From Planctomycetota bacterium (lineage in GTDB: Bacteria > Planctomycetota > Phycisphaerae > UBA1845 > UTPLA1): a stretch of 6,258 bases of DNA. The position numbers and the translations under genes are program-made. The stretch covers positions 1-6,258 of the forward strand of contig JAPULF010000061.1 of NCBI GenBank assembly GCA_027295245.1, written 5' to 3'. The notes under the pieces were generated by a model. The model worked only from the letters and a program-made list of their open reading frames with translations. It ran no database searches and was not told the DNA's origin. This document shows, in pieces, positions 1-5,835 of this stretch (positions are counted from its first letter, which is position 1; every line of letters begins with the position of its first letter).

Positions 1-626
1 GGCAGGGCGAGCAGGGCGTAGCAAAGTTCGGCCTCGCGGGCGAGCTTGGCTTCGGGCATGCAGGTCATGCCTATCAGGTCGCCGCCCCACGCACGGTGCA
101 TGCGGCTTTCGGCGATGGTTGAAAACGCGGGTCCTTCCATGCAGACATAGGTCCCGCCATCGTGGACGGTGGTGTCCACGTCGCCGGAGGCGGCGAGCAG
201 GGCCGCACGCAGGGTTGGGCAGAACGGTTCGGAGAATTCGACGTGGGCGGCGATTCCGCGCTGGTCGAAGAACGTCCCGATGCGCCGCGACGTCTTGTCT
301 ATGACCTGATCAACCACGACCAGGTCGCGAGGGCGCATTTCTTCACGGAGGCTGCCGGTAGCGCCGCCCGCGATGATGCGGGTCACGCCGAGTGACTTCA
401 AGGCGTAGATATTGGCCCGATATGGAACGGCCGCGGGCGGAATCAAATGGCCCTCGCCGTGCCTGGACAGAAACGCCACGTCGACACCCTGACACCGGCC
501 TCGAATGATCGGCCCGCTGGGCGGACCGAAGGGTGTTTCGACGGCGTGCGATTCGCCTTGTATTTCGCCGAGCAGGGCCTGGCCGAGGCCGGACCCGCCA
601 ATCAGGCCGATGACGGTGTCAGTCAT
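1..626 (-). CDS. mtnP: S-methyl-5'-thioadenosine phosphorylase (MtnP family), C-terminus cut off by window edge
   Basis: The predicted enzyme is cytoplasmic and splits 5'-methylthioadenosine with phosphate into adenine and 5-methylthioribose-1-phosphate, for methionine salvage and adenine recycling. Reading the minus strand from the ATG at 624-626 gives 208 codons without a stop, so roughly the last quarter of a usual 260-300 residue protein lies outside the window. Visible family motifs are the phosphate-binding start VIGLIGGSGL (residues 5-14), FLSRHGEGH (52-60), PYRANIYALKSLGV (68-81), IAGGATGSL (85-93), MEGPAFSTIAESRMHR (163-178) and IGMTCMPEAKLAREAELCYA (185-204). The base-specificity segment that best separates MTA phosphorylase from inosine or guanosine phosphorylases follows this last motif and is off the edge. 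The name is therefore very likely but not fully proven. A GAGG lies about 10 bases before the ATG. The gene is divergent from the kinase at 778. Confidence 0.93.
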   Translation of the reverse strand, partial: MTDTVIGLIGGSGLGQALLGEIQGESHAVETPFGPPSGPIIRGRCQGVDVAFLSRHGEGHLIPPAAVPYRANIYALKSLGVTRIIAGGATGSLREEMRPRDLVVVDQVIDKTSRRIGTFFDQRGIAAHVEFSEPFCPTLRAALLAASGDVDTTVHDGGTYVCMEGPAFSTIAESRMHRAWGGDLIGMTCMPEAKLAREAELCYALLAL

Positions 627-664
627 GGAATGCTGTCCTCGTTCATGCGGAGGTTGAACCGTTT

Positions 665-679
665 CGGTGCGTCGCACCG
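665..679. promoter_or_regulatory. Perfect 15-bp dyad at the mtnP transcription start; possible operator
   Basis: CGGTGCG (665-671) and CGCACCG (673-679) are perfect inverted copies around one central T. The dyad sits just downstream of the predicted mtnP -10 and covers the predicted transcription start. In DNA this is the shape of a repressor half-site pair. In RNA it could fold as a six-pair stem with a three-base loop at the extreme 5' end of the mtnP message. No known regulator motif is recognised. Confidence 0.4.
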
Positions 680-685
680 GCAACC

Positions 686-714
686 ACTATCGTCCGCAAA
701 TCATCGGCGGTCAA
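686..714 (-). promoter_or_regulatory. Candidate sigma70-type promoter for mtnP
   Basis: On the minus strand TTGACC (709-714) is followed by exactly 17 bases and then GATAGT (686-691). That is five of six and four of six consensus matches with ideal spacing. Transcription would begin near 679, giving a leader of about 53 bases before the mtnP ATG. The prediction rests on sequence match and position only. Confidence 0.5.
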
Positions 715-731
715 TGCGGCAATTGCATAAA

Positions 732-748
732 CCCGCCATGACGGCGGG
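732..748. repeat. Short GC-rich inverted repeat in the divergent spacer
   Basis: CCCGCC (732-737) and GGCGGG (743-748) form a six-pair stem with a five-base loop, 29 bases before the kinase start codon. No T-tract follows on either strand, so it is not a standard terminator. It may be a protein-binding site between the two divergent genes, or chance in GC-rich DNA. Confidence 0.25.
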
Positions 749-777
749 GCACGGACGACATAGGCTAGTATAGAGAG

Positions 778-1821
778 ATGGCCTCGCAGCGAGAGAAACT
801 CACGTCCGAAGAGTTGGCGCGCGTGCTCAGCAACTACGACCTGGGCATCGTACACGGCGTGCAAGAGTTTCCGCGCGGTCACCACGGCGCCGCGAAGGTC
901 GTGATCGTCACCGATCGCGGCAAGTACCTGCTCAAGCGTCGACCGCGCGGCAAGAACGACCCGTATCGCGTGGCGTTCGCCCACGCGCTTCAGAGCTTTC
1001 TCGCGGAAAAGAGCTTCCCGTTGCCCTATCTGATCGGCACGCGCGAACACAACAACTCGATGCTCAAGATCGGCGACGCCATTTACGAGATGTTCGAGTT
1101 CATCGAGAGCGAACCCTACGACAACGGTCTCGTGGCGACCTACGAGGCGGGCAAGATGCTGGGGCTGTATCACCGGCTGGTCGAACATTACGAAGCCGAA
1201 TGGAATCCGCCGAGCGGGCACTACCACAACTCACCCAGGGTGCGGAAGTCGTTCGTGCAGCTCGGGGAGAAGTTGCACGATTCGGTCAAGGCGCAAGGCC
1301 GCGAGAAGGCCCTGATCGCGGGCCTCACGGAACTGAGAAATGCATACAAGGGCGCCGCGAAGCTCGTCGACGAAATCGGCATGCGGAAGTGGGAGTCGCA
1401 GATCGTCCATTCGGACTGGCATCCGGGTAATATGCTTTTCAACCAGGGTCACGTCGTGGCGGTGATCGATTTCGACGCCGCGCGCGTTCAGCCCCGGGTC
1501 GTCGATATTGCCAACGGGGCGCTCCAGTTTTCGCTGACGACCGGCGGTCGGGATCTGGCGACGTGGCCGGACAAGACGGACGAATCGCGGGCCAAGCGAT
1601 TCCTGCGGGGCTACGATGAGATGATCGTGATTTCGGAGGCGGAACTGAAGGCCATCCCACCCTTGATGCAAGAGGCCCTGATCGCCCAGGCGGTCTTTCC
1701 AATATTGCGGACCGGAACGTTCGCCGGCTTTGACGGATTCGGGTTTTTGGAGGTGGTCTTGCGAAAGGTCCGTTGGCTTGGAGACAATGCCGAGCGGATC
1801 ATGCTCGAATCGGTGTCGTAG
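778..1821 (+). CDS. APH / homoserine-kinase-like phosphotransferase of unknown substrate
   Basis: This 347-residue cytoplasmic protein has the aminoglycoside phosphotransferase / type II homoserine kinase fold, which transfers the ATP gamma-phosphate to a small molecule. The N-lobe (about 20-110) contains YLLKRRP with the likely ATP-binding lysine K53 and a hinge-like YEMFEFIE (103-110). The catalytic loop HSDWHPGN (211-218) is the Brenner motif HxDxxxxN, with D213 as expected base and N218 as metal ligand. VIDFD (229-233) supplies the second metal ligand D231. All key residues are present and the length is normal, so it should be active. Homoserine and other small alcohols are known substrates of relatives, and nothing here fixes the substrate. 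Its position opposite mtnP does not itself imply methylthioribose kinase, because an MtnP pathway already yields the phosphorylated sugar. The ATG at 778 has AGAGAG directly abutting it, not a spaced Shine-Dalgarno. Confidence 0.9.
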   Translation: MASQREKLTSEELARVLSNYDLGIVHGVQEFPRGHHGAAKVVIVTDRGKYLLKRRPRGKNDPYRVAFAHALQSFLAEKSFPLPYLIGTREHNNSMLKIGDAIYEMFEFIESEPYDNGLVATYEAGKMLGLYHRLVEHYEAEWNPPSGHYHNSPRVRKSFVQLGEKLHDSVKAQGREKALIAGLTELRNAYKGAAKLVDEIGMRKWESQIVHSDWHPGNMLFNQGHVVAVIDFDAARVQPRVVDIANGALQFSLTTGGRDLATWPDKTDESRAKRFLRGYDEMIVISEAELKAIPPLMQEALIAQAVFPILRTGTFAGFDGFGFLEVVLRKVRWLGDNAERIMLESVS

Positions 1822-1908
1822 GCGAGTTTTGGGCCGTCCGGCGAAGGCGGGATCATCACGCAGTTGAAATCCCGGTGCGGTGCGCATGACAATGCAGGAG
1901 AGACAATC

Positions 1909-3009
1909 ATGTGGTGGACGGTCGTATTCATTCTGATCGCGCCCGCCAGTTTCGACCGGGCGGACGATTCACAGACTGCGGATTCCGCCGCCCATAGACC
2001 GGTCCAATCACTTCTCGATGATCTGGACGATCCGGTTTGGCGCGTTCGCGAGACGGCGACGGAGTCGTTGATCGAGCGCGGCCCCGCCCTCTATGACGCG
2101 ATGCGCGTCGAATTCGCAAACACGAAGAGTTACGAGGCCCGGCGCCGCATGAGGCGGATTGCGGAAGAGGTTTACGTGACCGAGGCCGTCGGCCCGGCGC
2201 CCGCGTTTCTCGGCATTCAGCGGGACATATCGAGTACTCCGGATCCGAGAATTCCCGGCAATGCCAAGAGCGAGTTGGTCCGCAGCGTCATCACATGCAC
2301 CGCTGCGGAGCGTGGCGGGCTTCGGTCCGGCGACCTGATCGTGTCGCTGAACGGTGACTGGATTACGGACAGCTTTCCGGCAAAGGGGTTCGTCCAATGG
2401 ATCGCGGATCAGCGCCCGGGCACGCCGTGCAGACTGGGGATCTTGCGAGGCGGGCTCGGATTCGAGCTGCGCAATGAACTGCAGAAGCTGACGACCGAAC
2501 AGTTGGCGCGGATCGAATTCGACGTTGCAACCCAGGCGGACGACCCGCGCGTTTCGTCGAAGGGGGCGGGCATTCTGATCCAACGCGACGTGGAATTCCT
2601 GGACCTTCGGACGGGCGACCTGGTTCTGGCTATTGATCGGAAGCTGATTCCGGCGGAGGACGCCAAAGAGGCGTTTGATGCGTGGGTACGTGGGGAATCG
2701 CTAGCGTCCGATGATGGCGAAAGTGAAGGGCCCGGAGATAAAAAAAAGGGCCAGGCAGAGAAAACCGAACAAGTCCGCTCGCTTCACGTGCTGCGCGGAG
2801 GCGAGTGGTTGAAATCCGAGGTGAAGCTCGGCCACCGCCCCCCCCGGGTAGAAACCAGACGGGTCAGTGAAACGCGTGGCAATGCCGCTCGGGACTTTCG
2901 AATCTGGTGGCGGGAGACCTTCGATCCGACGGGTATTGTCGGGCCGGCCGGGGCCGGCAAAATCGATGCCGATTTCCGTCGACGAAGGCCGAACGTCGAG
3001 CGCCCTTAG
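1909..3009 (+). CDS. Exported HEAT-like repeat plus two-PDZ-domain protein
   Basis: The ATG at 1909 is chosen because AGGAG (1896-1900) stands 8 bases before it and a hydrophobic export segment (residues 2-14, WWTVVFILIAPAS) follows at once. A TTG start at 1864 in the same frame would bury that signal. The 366-residue product has a HEAT-like helical stretch (about 32-90, DLDDPVWRVRETATESLIER), a first PDZ-like domain (about 98-187, core GGLRSGDLIVSLNGDWITD) and a second PDZ-like domain (about 217-311, core LDLRTGDLVLAIDR, ending LGHRPPRVE). A charged low-complexity linker (264-288) interrupts the second PDZ, and the tail is basic. HEAT plus PDZ without a protease domain is a familiar layout of exported planctomycete proteins and suggests binding of protein C-termini outside the cytoplasm. 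No catalytic serine-protease motif is seen. It lies 87 bases after the kinase gene and may be co-transcribed. Confidence 0.82.
   Translation: MWWTVVFILIAPASFDRADDSQTADSAAHRPVQSLLDDLDDPVWRVRETATESLIERGPALYDAMRVEFANTKSYEARRRMRRIAEEVYVTEAVGPAPAFLGIQRDISSTPDPRIPGNAKSELVRSVITCTAAERGGLRSGDLIVSLNGDWITDSFPAKGFVQWIADQRPGTPCRLGILRGGLGFELRNELQKLTTEQLARIEFDVATQADDPRVSSKGAGILIQRDVEFLDLRTGDLVLAIDRKLIPAEDAKEAFDAWVRGESLASDDGESEGPGDKKKGQAEKTEQVRSLHVLRGGEWLKSEVKLGHRPPRVETRRVSETRGNAARDFRIWWRETFDPTGIVGPAGAGKIDADFRRRRPNVERP
2740..2747 (+). other. A8 tract with dnaX-like slippery heptamer inside the HEAT-PDZ gene
   Basis: Eight adenines followed by GGG encode K278-K280 of the HEAT-PDZ protein. In the gene's frame they contain A AAA AAG, the classic -1 slippery arrangement. 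After a -1 shift, 40 codons follow before TGA at 2868-2870, which would remove the final strand of the second PDZ domain. The uninterrupted frame gives a family-like C-terminus, so frame 0 is the main product. Use of the slip site is inference. Confidence 0.4.
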
Positions 3010-3088
3010 CCGTTTGCGATCGGTCGGCTGGGCGTGCAGATCGGTGCGTGCGGCCGGGCGATCCGGGAACCGCCGGCGAAGTCGATAC

Positions 3089-3117
3089 TTTACACGCCCG
3101 ACACAGCGCCGTACCCT
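3089..3117 (+). promoter_or_regulatory. Candidate promoter for the lipoprotein-nadD pair
   Basis: TTTACA (3089-3094) and TACCCT (3112-3117) are separated by 17 bases within the 118-base gap after the HEAT-PDZ gene. The -35 matches consensus at five of six positions and the -10 is weaker. The start would fall about 4 bases before the ATG at 3128, which agrees with the lack of any Shine-Dalgarno and points to a leaderless or nearly leaderless message. A second -10-like TATACG at 3117-3122 is too close to the ATG. Confidence 0.35.
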
Positions 3118-3127
3118 ATACGGTGCC

Positions 3128-3931
3128 ATGAACGCATCGCCACGTCTTTCGTTCACACGAATCGCCTTGTGCATCGCCGTATCAGCCGGGGCCGGCTTGT
3201 CGATCGGGTGCGCCGAGAACGAGGCTGGGTTCGACATTCGCACTACCGCGGCCGAGAGGCCGGATGTAGATGCCTCCGTGGTCGCTCGAGGCACGCTCTC
3301 GCTGCCTGAGAAGACACCATTCAACTTGAGATCGTTCCAGTCCAATCAGGAGAACAAGGGCCGGGGCGAATCGGAATCCGTAGGCTCAGATGGCGCGGTT
3401 TGTCGCGCCGAGGCCCGAGACGGCGGCTCGGCCTGGGGAAAATTCGTCCTGGGCTACGATTTCGACAACACCACATCCGGACCGCTTAACGCCGTCGTGA
3501 AGTTGCGTCTCAAACACGCTGAATCGAATACGGTCGTGGCCGCGGAAGACGGGGTACCGGACGGTACCACCACGACGACATCGCTTGCATTTAGCATCCG
3601 AGACACGAACGGGGTGATCGTGCATTCCGAGGGCCTTGCGACCAGCAAACTGTCCGGCGGGCCGCGAACCTTGAACGAGACGCACGAGCTGTCGCTCGAC
3701 GCCCGGTTCGAAGCCGGTCGCGGATACTACATCGCGGTCTACGGACAATGCGAAGCGAAGGCGGGGCCGTCGAAATCAGCAACGGTGTCGCTGGAAATCA
3801 GCCAATACAGCCTCGAGATCACCTGGAAGCCGGCGGCCGCAACTCGGGCCGAGCCCGACCCGGAATCGGGCGGAATCCGATCGGTCGCATTGCCGTCGGC
3901 CGAGTCGAGGGACGACGGGGTGGGGTTGTGA
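3128..3931 (+). CDS. Putative lipoprotein of unknown function
   Basis: The 267-residue product starts at the ATG at 3128. Two arginines (R6, R11) are followed by a hydrophobic stretch and LSIGC at 24-28, a plausible lipobox with C28 as the lipidated residue. The mature part would sit on the periplasmic side or the outer membrane. After a polar linker (29-100), residues about 103-235 read as alternating beta strands (GKFVLGYDFDN, AVVKLRLKH, GYYIAVYGQ, SLEISQYSLEITW), suggesting a beta-sandwich. C92 and C208 could form a disulfide. A run of five threonines (147-151) lies in one loop. I recognise no named family or catalytic motif. The same frame stays open back to a GTG at 2867, but that start would bury the signal peptide and overlap the preceding gene, so it is rejected. 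No Shine-Dalgarno precedes the ATG. nadD starts 7 bases downstream. Confidence 0.75.
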   Translation: MNASPRLSFTRIALCIAVSAGAGLSIGCAENEAGFDIRTTAAERPDVDASVVARGTLSLPEKTPFNLRSFQSNQENKGRGESESVGSDGAVCRAEARDGGSAWGKFVLGYDFDNTTSGPLNAVVKLRLKHAESNTVVAAEDGVPDGTTTTTSLAFSIRDTNGVIVHSEGLATSKLSGGPRTLNETHELSLDARFEAGRGYYIAVYGQCEAKAGPSKSATVSLEISQYSLEITWKPAAATRAEPDPESGGIRSVALPSAESRDDGVGL

Positions 3932-3938
3932 CGAGCGA

Positions 3939-4559
3939 ATGGGCGAACGCATCGGATTGTACGGCGGCAGTTTCGATCCGATTCATTTCGGACACCTGAT
4001 CTCGGCGCGCAGCGTCGCGGAACAACTCGATTTTTCTCGGATTATCTTGATTCCATCGGCCCGACCGCCTCACAAGCCGACCGCGGCGGTCATCGATGCC
4101 CGTCATCGGCTGGAGATGGCCCGGCTTGCGGTGGCCGGCGACCCGCTGTTCGAGGTGAGCGAGGTTGAGCTGCATCGGGCCGGCCCGAGCTACAGCATCG
4201 ACACGGTTGACGAGCTGGGTCGTCAGCTCGGCGATCAATGCGATCTGTTCTGGATCATCGGTGCCGACTCGCTGCCGGAACTTGCGACCTGGCATCGAAT
4301 TGGCGAGTTATTGGATAGGATTCGAATCGTCACCGCCGCCCGTCCTGGGTTTGTCGTGCCCGATGTGACATCGCTCGAGGCCAAGGTGGGTGCACCGGCG
4401 GTCGAAAAGCTGATCTCGGATCGATTCCGGACTCCGGAGATCGACATCAGCGCGACCGGCATTCGGCAACGGGTGAGGAAAGGTCGGTCGGTCCGATATC
4501 TGACGCCCAGCCCAGTCGCCGAGTATATTGCCAGGGAAGGGCTCTACGGCAAGGCCTAG
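3939..4559 (+). CDS. nadD: Nicotinate-nucleotide adenylyltransferase
   Basis: NadD joins ATP to nicotinate mononucleotide to make nicotinate adenine dinucleotide, the step before NAD synthetase in both de novo and salvage NAD synthesis, in the cytoplasm. The 206-residue length is normal. Nucleotidyltransferase signatures are intact and in order: GGSFDPIHFGHL (9-20, with the H16/H19 HxGH-type nucleotide site), PPHK (43-46), YSIDT (85-89), GADSL (108-112), the W118-H119 pair, and ISATGIRQR (170-178), the second signature (S/T)xxxR. It ends with YLTPSPVAEYI, also typical. The ATG lies 7 bases after the lipoprotein stop with only a weak purine stretch before it, so translational coupling is likely. 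The ribosome-silencing factor gene rsfS, a common downstream partner elsewhere, is not found here; a long non-coding gap follows instead. Confidence 0.97.
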   Translation: MGERIGLYGGSFDPIHFGHLISARSVAEQLDFSRIILIPSARPPHKPTAAVIDARHRLEMARLAVAGDPLFEVSEVELHRAGPSYSIDTVDELGRQLGDQCDLFWIIGADSLPELATWHRIGELLDRIRIVTAARPGFVVPDVTSLEAKVGAPAVEKLISDRFRTPEIDISATGIRQRVRKGRSVRYLTPSPVAEYIAREGLYGKA

Positions 4560-4682
4560 CGGGCCGTGCCACGAAGGGGGCGGGGCCTATTAATTACGCG
4601 GCTCTTAGAGTCCTAACTTCTTGTCGCTGCAGCAGTACAGTGTCATGGTCCAATAATGCAGACGGGTGAACCGCGACCGCGT

Positions 4683-4711
4683 TTGACCGTACCTATAATG
4701 ATTGCTAGATT
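4683..4711 (+). promoter_or_regulatory. Candidate extended -10 promoter for the DUF1571 gene
   Basis: TTGACC (4683-4688), a 17-base spacer, and TAGATT (4706-4711) preceded by TG at -15/-14 give an extended -10 promoter. Transcription would begin near 4718 and leave a leader of about 190 bases. A perfect TATAAT at 4694-4699 lies inside the spacer but has no -35 partner at 16-18 bases, so it is the weaker choice. Confidence 0.5.
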
Positions 4712-4717
4712 TGGGGT

Positions 4718-4790
4718 GTAGTCTGTGCATTCCGAGGGGCTGTTGCGTGCAGGTCCACGCGACCCCCATGGCGCGGTGGTGTACACAGAA
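4718..4790 (+). ncRNA. Predicted structured leader or small RNA before the DUF1571 gene
   Basis: Just after the predicted transcription start, TCTGTG (4722-4727) can pair with CACAGA (4784-4789) and enclose a long hairpin. In the hairpin GGGG (4736-4739) pairs with CCCC (4764-4767), a two-base CU bulge follows, and GTTGCGTG (4742-4749) pairs with CACGCGAC (4756-4763) around the loop CAGGTC. That is 12 pairs including one G-U, plus 6 closing pairs. No U-run follows, so this is not a simple terminator. It matches no riboswitch class I recognise. Function is inferred only from fold and position. Confidence 0.35.
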
Positions 4791-4817
4791 GTTGCATAGG
4801 GGTTTCGTGCCGAATCG

Positions 4818-4838
4818 TTAGAATAGGTAACATTCTGA
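4818..4838 (+). repeat. Second hairpin in the DUF1571 leader
   Basis: TTAGAAT (4818-4824) pairs with ATTCTGA (4832-4838) through seven pairs, one of them U-G, around the loop AGGTAAC. It is AT-rich in a GC-rich genome and lies between the larger leader fold and the start-codon hairpin. Confidence 0.3.
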
Positions 4839-4891
4839 CACGCGGTCGTGGGAACCTTTAAGCGGCCGGTAACGAAGGACCGATGTACGAA

Positions 4892-4907
4892 ATGCACGAG
4901 CGTGCAT
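4892..4907 (+). promoter_or_regulatory. Perfect hairpin overlapping the first ATG of the DUF1571 gene
   Basis: ATGCAC (4892-4897) and GTGCAT (4902-4907) are perfect inverted copies around the four-base loop GAGC. The last two bases are the A and T of the ATG at 4906. In RNA the start would be paired, and the only Shine-Dalgarno-like bases (CGAG) fall at the loop. This either limits initiation at 4906 or means the real start is the in-frame ATG at 4948. As DNA it could also be a repressor dyad. Confidence 0.45.
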
Positions 4908-5835
4908 GGCAGCGCCTGTGAACGGAAAAGAGAAGAGTCGCCCAAGAATGCCGAGATTCCGAGATCAAAGCACGTTTCGCCGCCTGCAGATCGTAGTAGG
5001 GCTCGGTCTGGCCGGGCTTTTTTACGCACAGTTCGAGTCGGGTCGCCATCACAACCCTGTAATCCAACGCGGCACAGTCGTGCTCGGGGACGCGCCGATC
5101 GTAGCCGAGCGGTTCGAGACGCTGGTTCGAACCGATCCGTTGGCAGCCCTGTTGGAGGCGCGCGATCTGCACGGACGTTCGGCCACGGCCTACACGTGCA
5201 ACTTCGTAAAGCAGGAAGTCCTGCCAGCCGGGATGGGCCCGGAGCAGGAAATCGAAGTCTTGCACCGGATGGAGCCTTACAGCGTCGTTCTCAACTGGCT
5301 TCGAAACCCGAAAATGGCCCAGCGAGTCATTTACGTCAAGAATCGGTGGATCGACAAGGATGCCGACAAGCCCGAAGAGCGCGAGTTGGCGGTGGTCCGG
5401 CCGATCGCGCCCTATGACTTGCTGCTCAAGAGCCTGAAACAACCGATTCGCGGGAAAAATGCCAAGGAATACTCTCGTCGATGCATCGACGAATTCGGAT
5501 TCACGCGGAGCTTCGACCTGTTGATCGAGTATTGCAAGCTCGCCAACTCCCGCGGCGAACTCAAGCTCGAATTCATGGGCGAGTCGACTTTCGACGGTCG
5601 GCCCACCTGGGTGATTCGCCGACATCTCCCGTACGAAAAAGAGGGAGGGCGGTATCCCGACCGAATCGCCGAGATCTACCTGGACAAGGAATATCGCGTT
5701 CCGGTTGCGGTTTATTGCTATGCCGACGACGAGATGAGACCCGAGGATCTTCTCGGCAAGTACGAGTACCGAAACATCAAGTTTGATGCCGCTCTGACGG
5801 ACGCAGATTTCGAGCCGGCCACATACGGAATGTAA
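4906..5835 (+). CDS. Membrane-anchored DUF1571 protein
   Basis: The 309-residue product has a basic N-terminus (R and K through residue 26), one hydrophobic segment (about 28-43, IVVGLGLAGLFYAQF) acting as anchor or uncleaved signal, and a periplasmic domain. Residues about 72-305 match the planctomycete DUF1571 pattern: DPLAALLEAR, then YTCNFVKQE (96-104), GPEQEIEVLHRMEPYSVVL, RVIYVKNR, a middle helical part, and a C-terminal half with LEFMGESTFDGRPTWVI and EIYLDKEYRVPVAVYCYA. The strand-rich layout resembles LolA-type carriers of lipid or lipoprotein, but that link is inference. Biochemical function is unknown. C98, C193, C210 and C271 are the cysteines. The first ATG lies in a hairpin; an in-frame ATG at 4948, 10 bases after GAAGAG (4932-4937), gives 295 residues and keeps the membrane segment. 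An 8-base inverted repeat (5110-5117 with 5127-5134) lies early in the gene. Confidence 0.83.
   Translation: MAAPVNGKEKSRPRMPRFRDQSTFRRLQIVVGLGLAGLFYAQFESGRHHNPVIQRGTVVLGDAPIVAERFETLVRTDPLAALLEARDLHGRSATAYTCNFVKQEVLPAGMGPEQEIEVLHRMEPYSVVLNWLRNPKMAQRVIYVKNRWIDKDADKPEERELAVVRPIAPYDLLLKSLKQPIRGKNAKEYSRRCIDEFGFTRSFDLLIEYCKLANSRGELKLEFMGESTFDGRPTWVIRRHLPYEKEGGRYPDRIAEIYLDKEYRVPVAVYCYADDEMRPEDLLGKYEYRNIKFDAALTDADFEPATYGM

Larger units (their letters stand above)
4560..4905. other. 346-base spacer between nadD and the DUF1571 gene
   Basis: I find no convincing gene here on either strand. Composition is less GC-rich than in the flanking genes, with patches such as TATTAATTA near 4588. The stretch holds a promoter-like pair (4683-4711), a foldable segment (4722-4789) containing a long bulged hairpin, a second hairpin (4818-4838), an 8-base palindrome GTGTACAC (4779-4786), a 14-base repeat shared with the lipoprotein gene, and a hairpin running into the next start codon. 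No intrinsic terminator with a T-tract was found after nadD. It looks like a long regulated leader, possibly with decayed coding material. Confidence 0.6.

Noticed and set aside
643..1887. Minus-strand open frames opposite the kinase gene (643-1227 and 1231-1887)
   Set aside because: The plus strand carries intact kinase motifs (HSDWHPGN, VIDFD). The antisense frames show no recognisable domains.
1864..1893. Promoter-like TTGAAA, 18 bases, GACAAT before the HEAT-PDZ gene
   Set aside because: The predicted start near 1900 would remove the AGGAG Shine-Dalgarno at 1896-1900 that the gene appears to use. The match is probably chance, though not excluded.
1864..1908. TTG start for the HEAT-PDZ gene
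   Set aside because: It has no Shine-Dalgarno and would place 15 polar residues before the export segment. The ATG at 1909 has AGGAG at ideal distance.
2867..3127. GTG start giving an 87-residue longer lipoprotein
   Set aside because: It would overlap the HEAT-PDZ gene end and bury the lipoprotein signal. The extension is arginine-rich and shadow-like.
4560..4600. Terminator after nadD
   Set aside because: The GGCC-containing segments give only short, poorly matched stems and no T-run follows.
4694..4699. Perfect TATAAT box before the DUF1571 gene
   Set aside because: No -35-like hexamer lies 16-18 bases upstream. The TTGACC just before it is only 5 bases away and instead fits TAGATT at 4706-4711.
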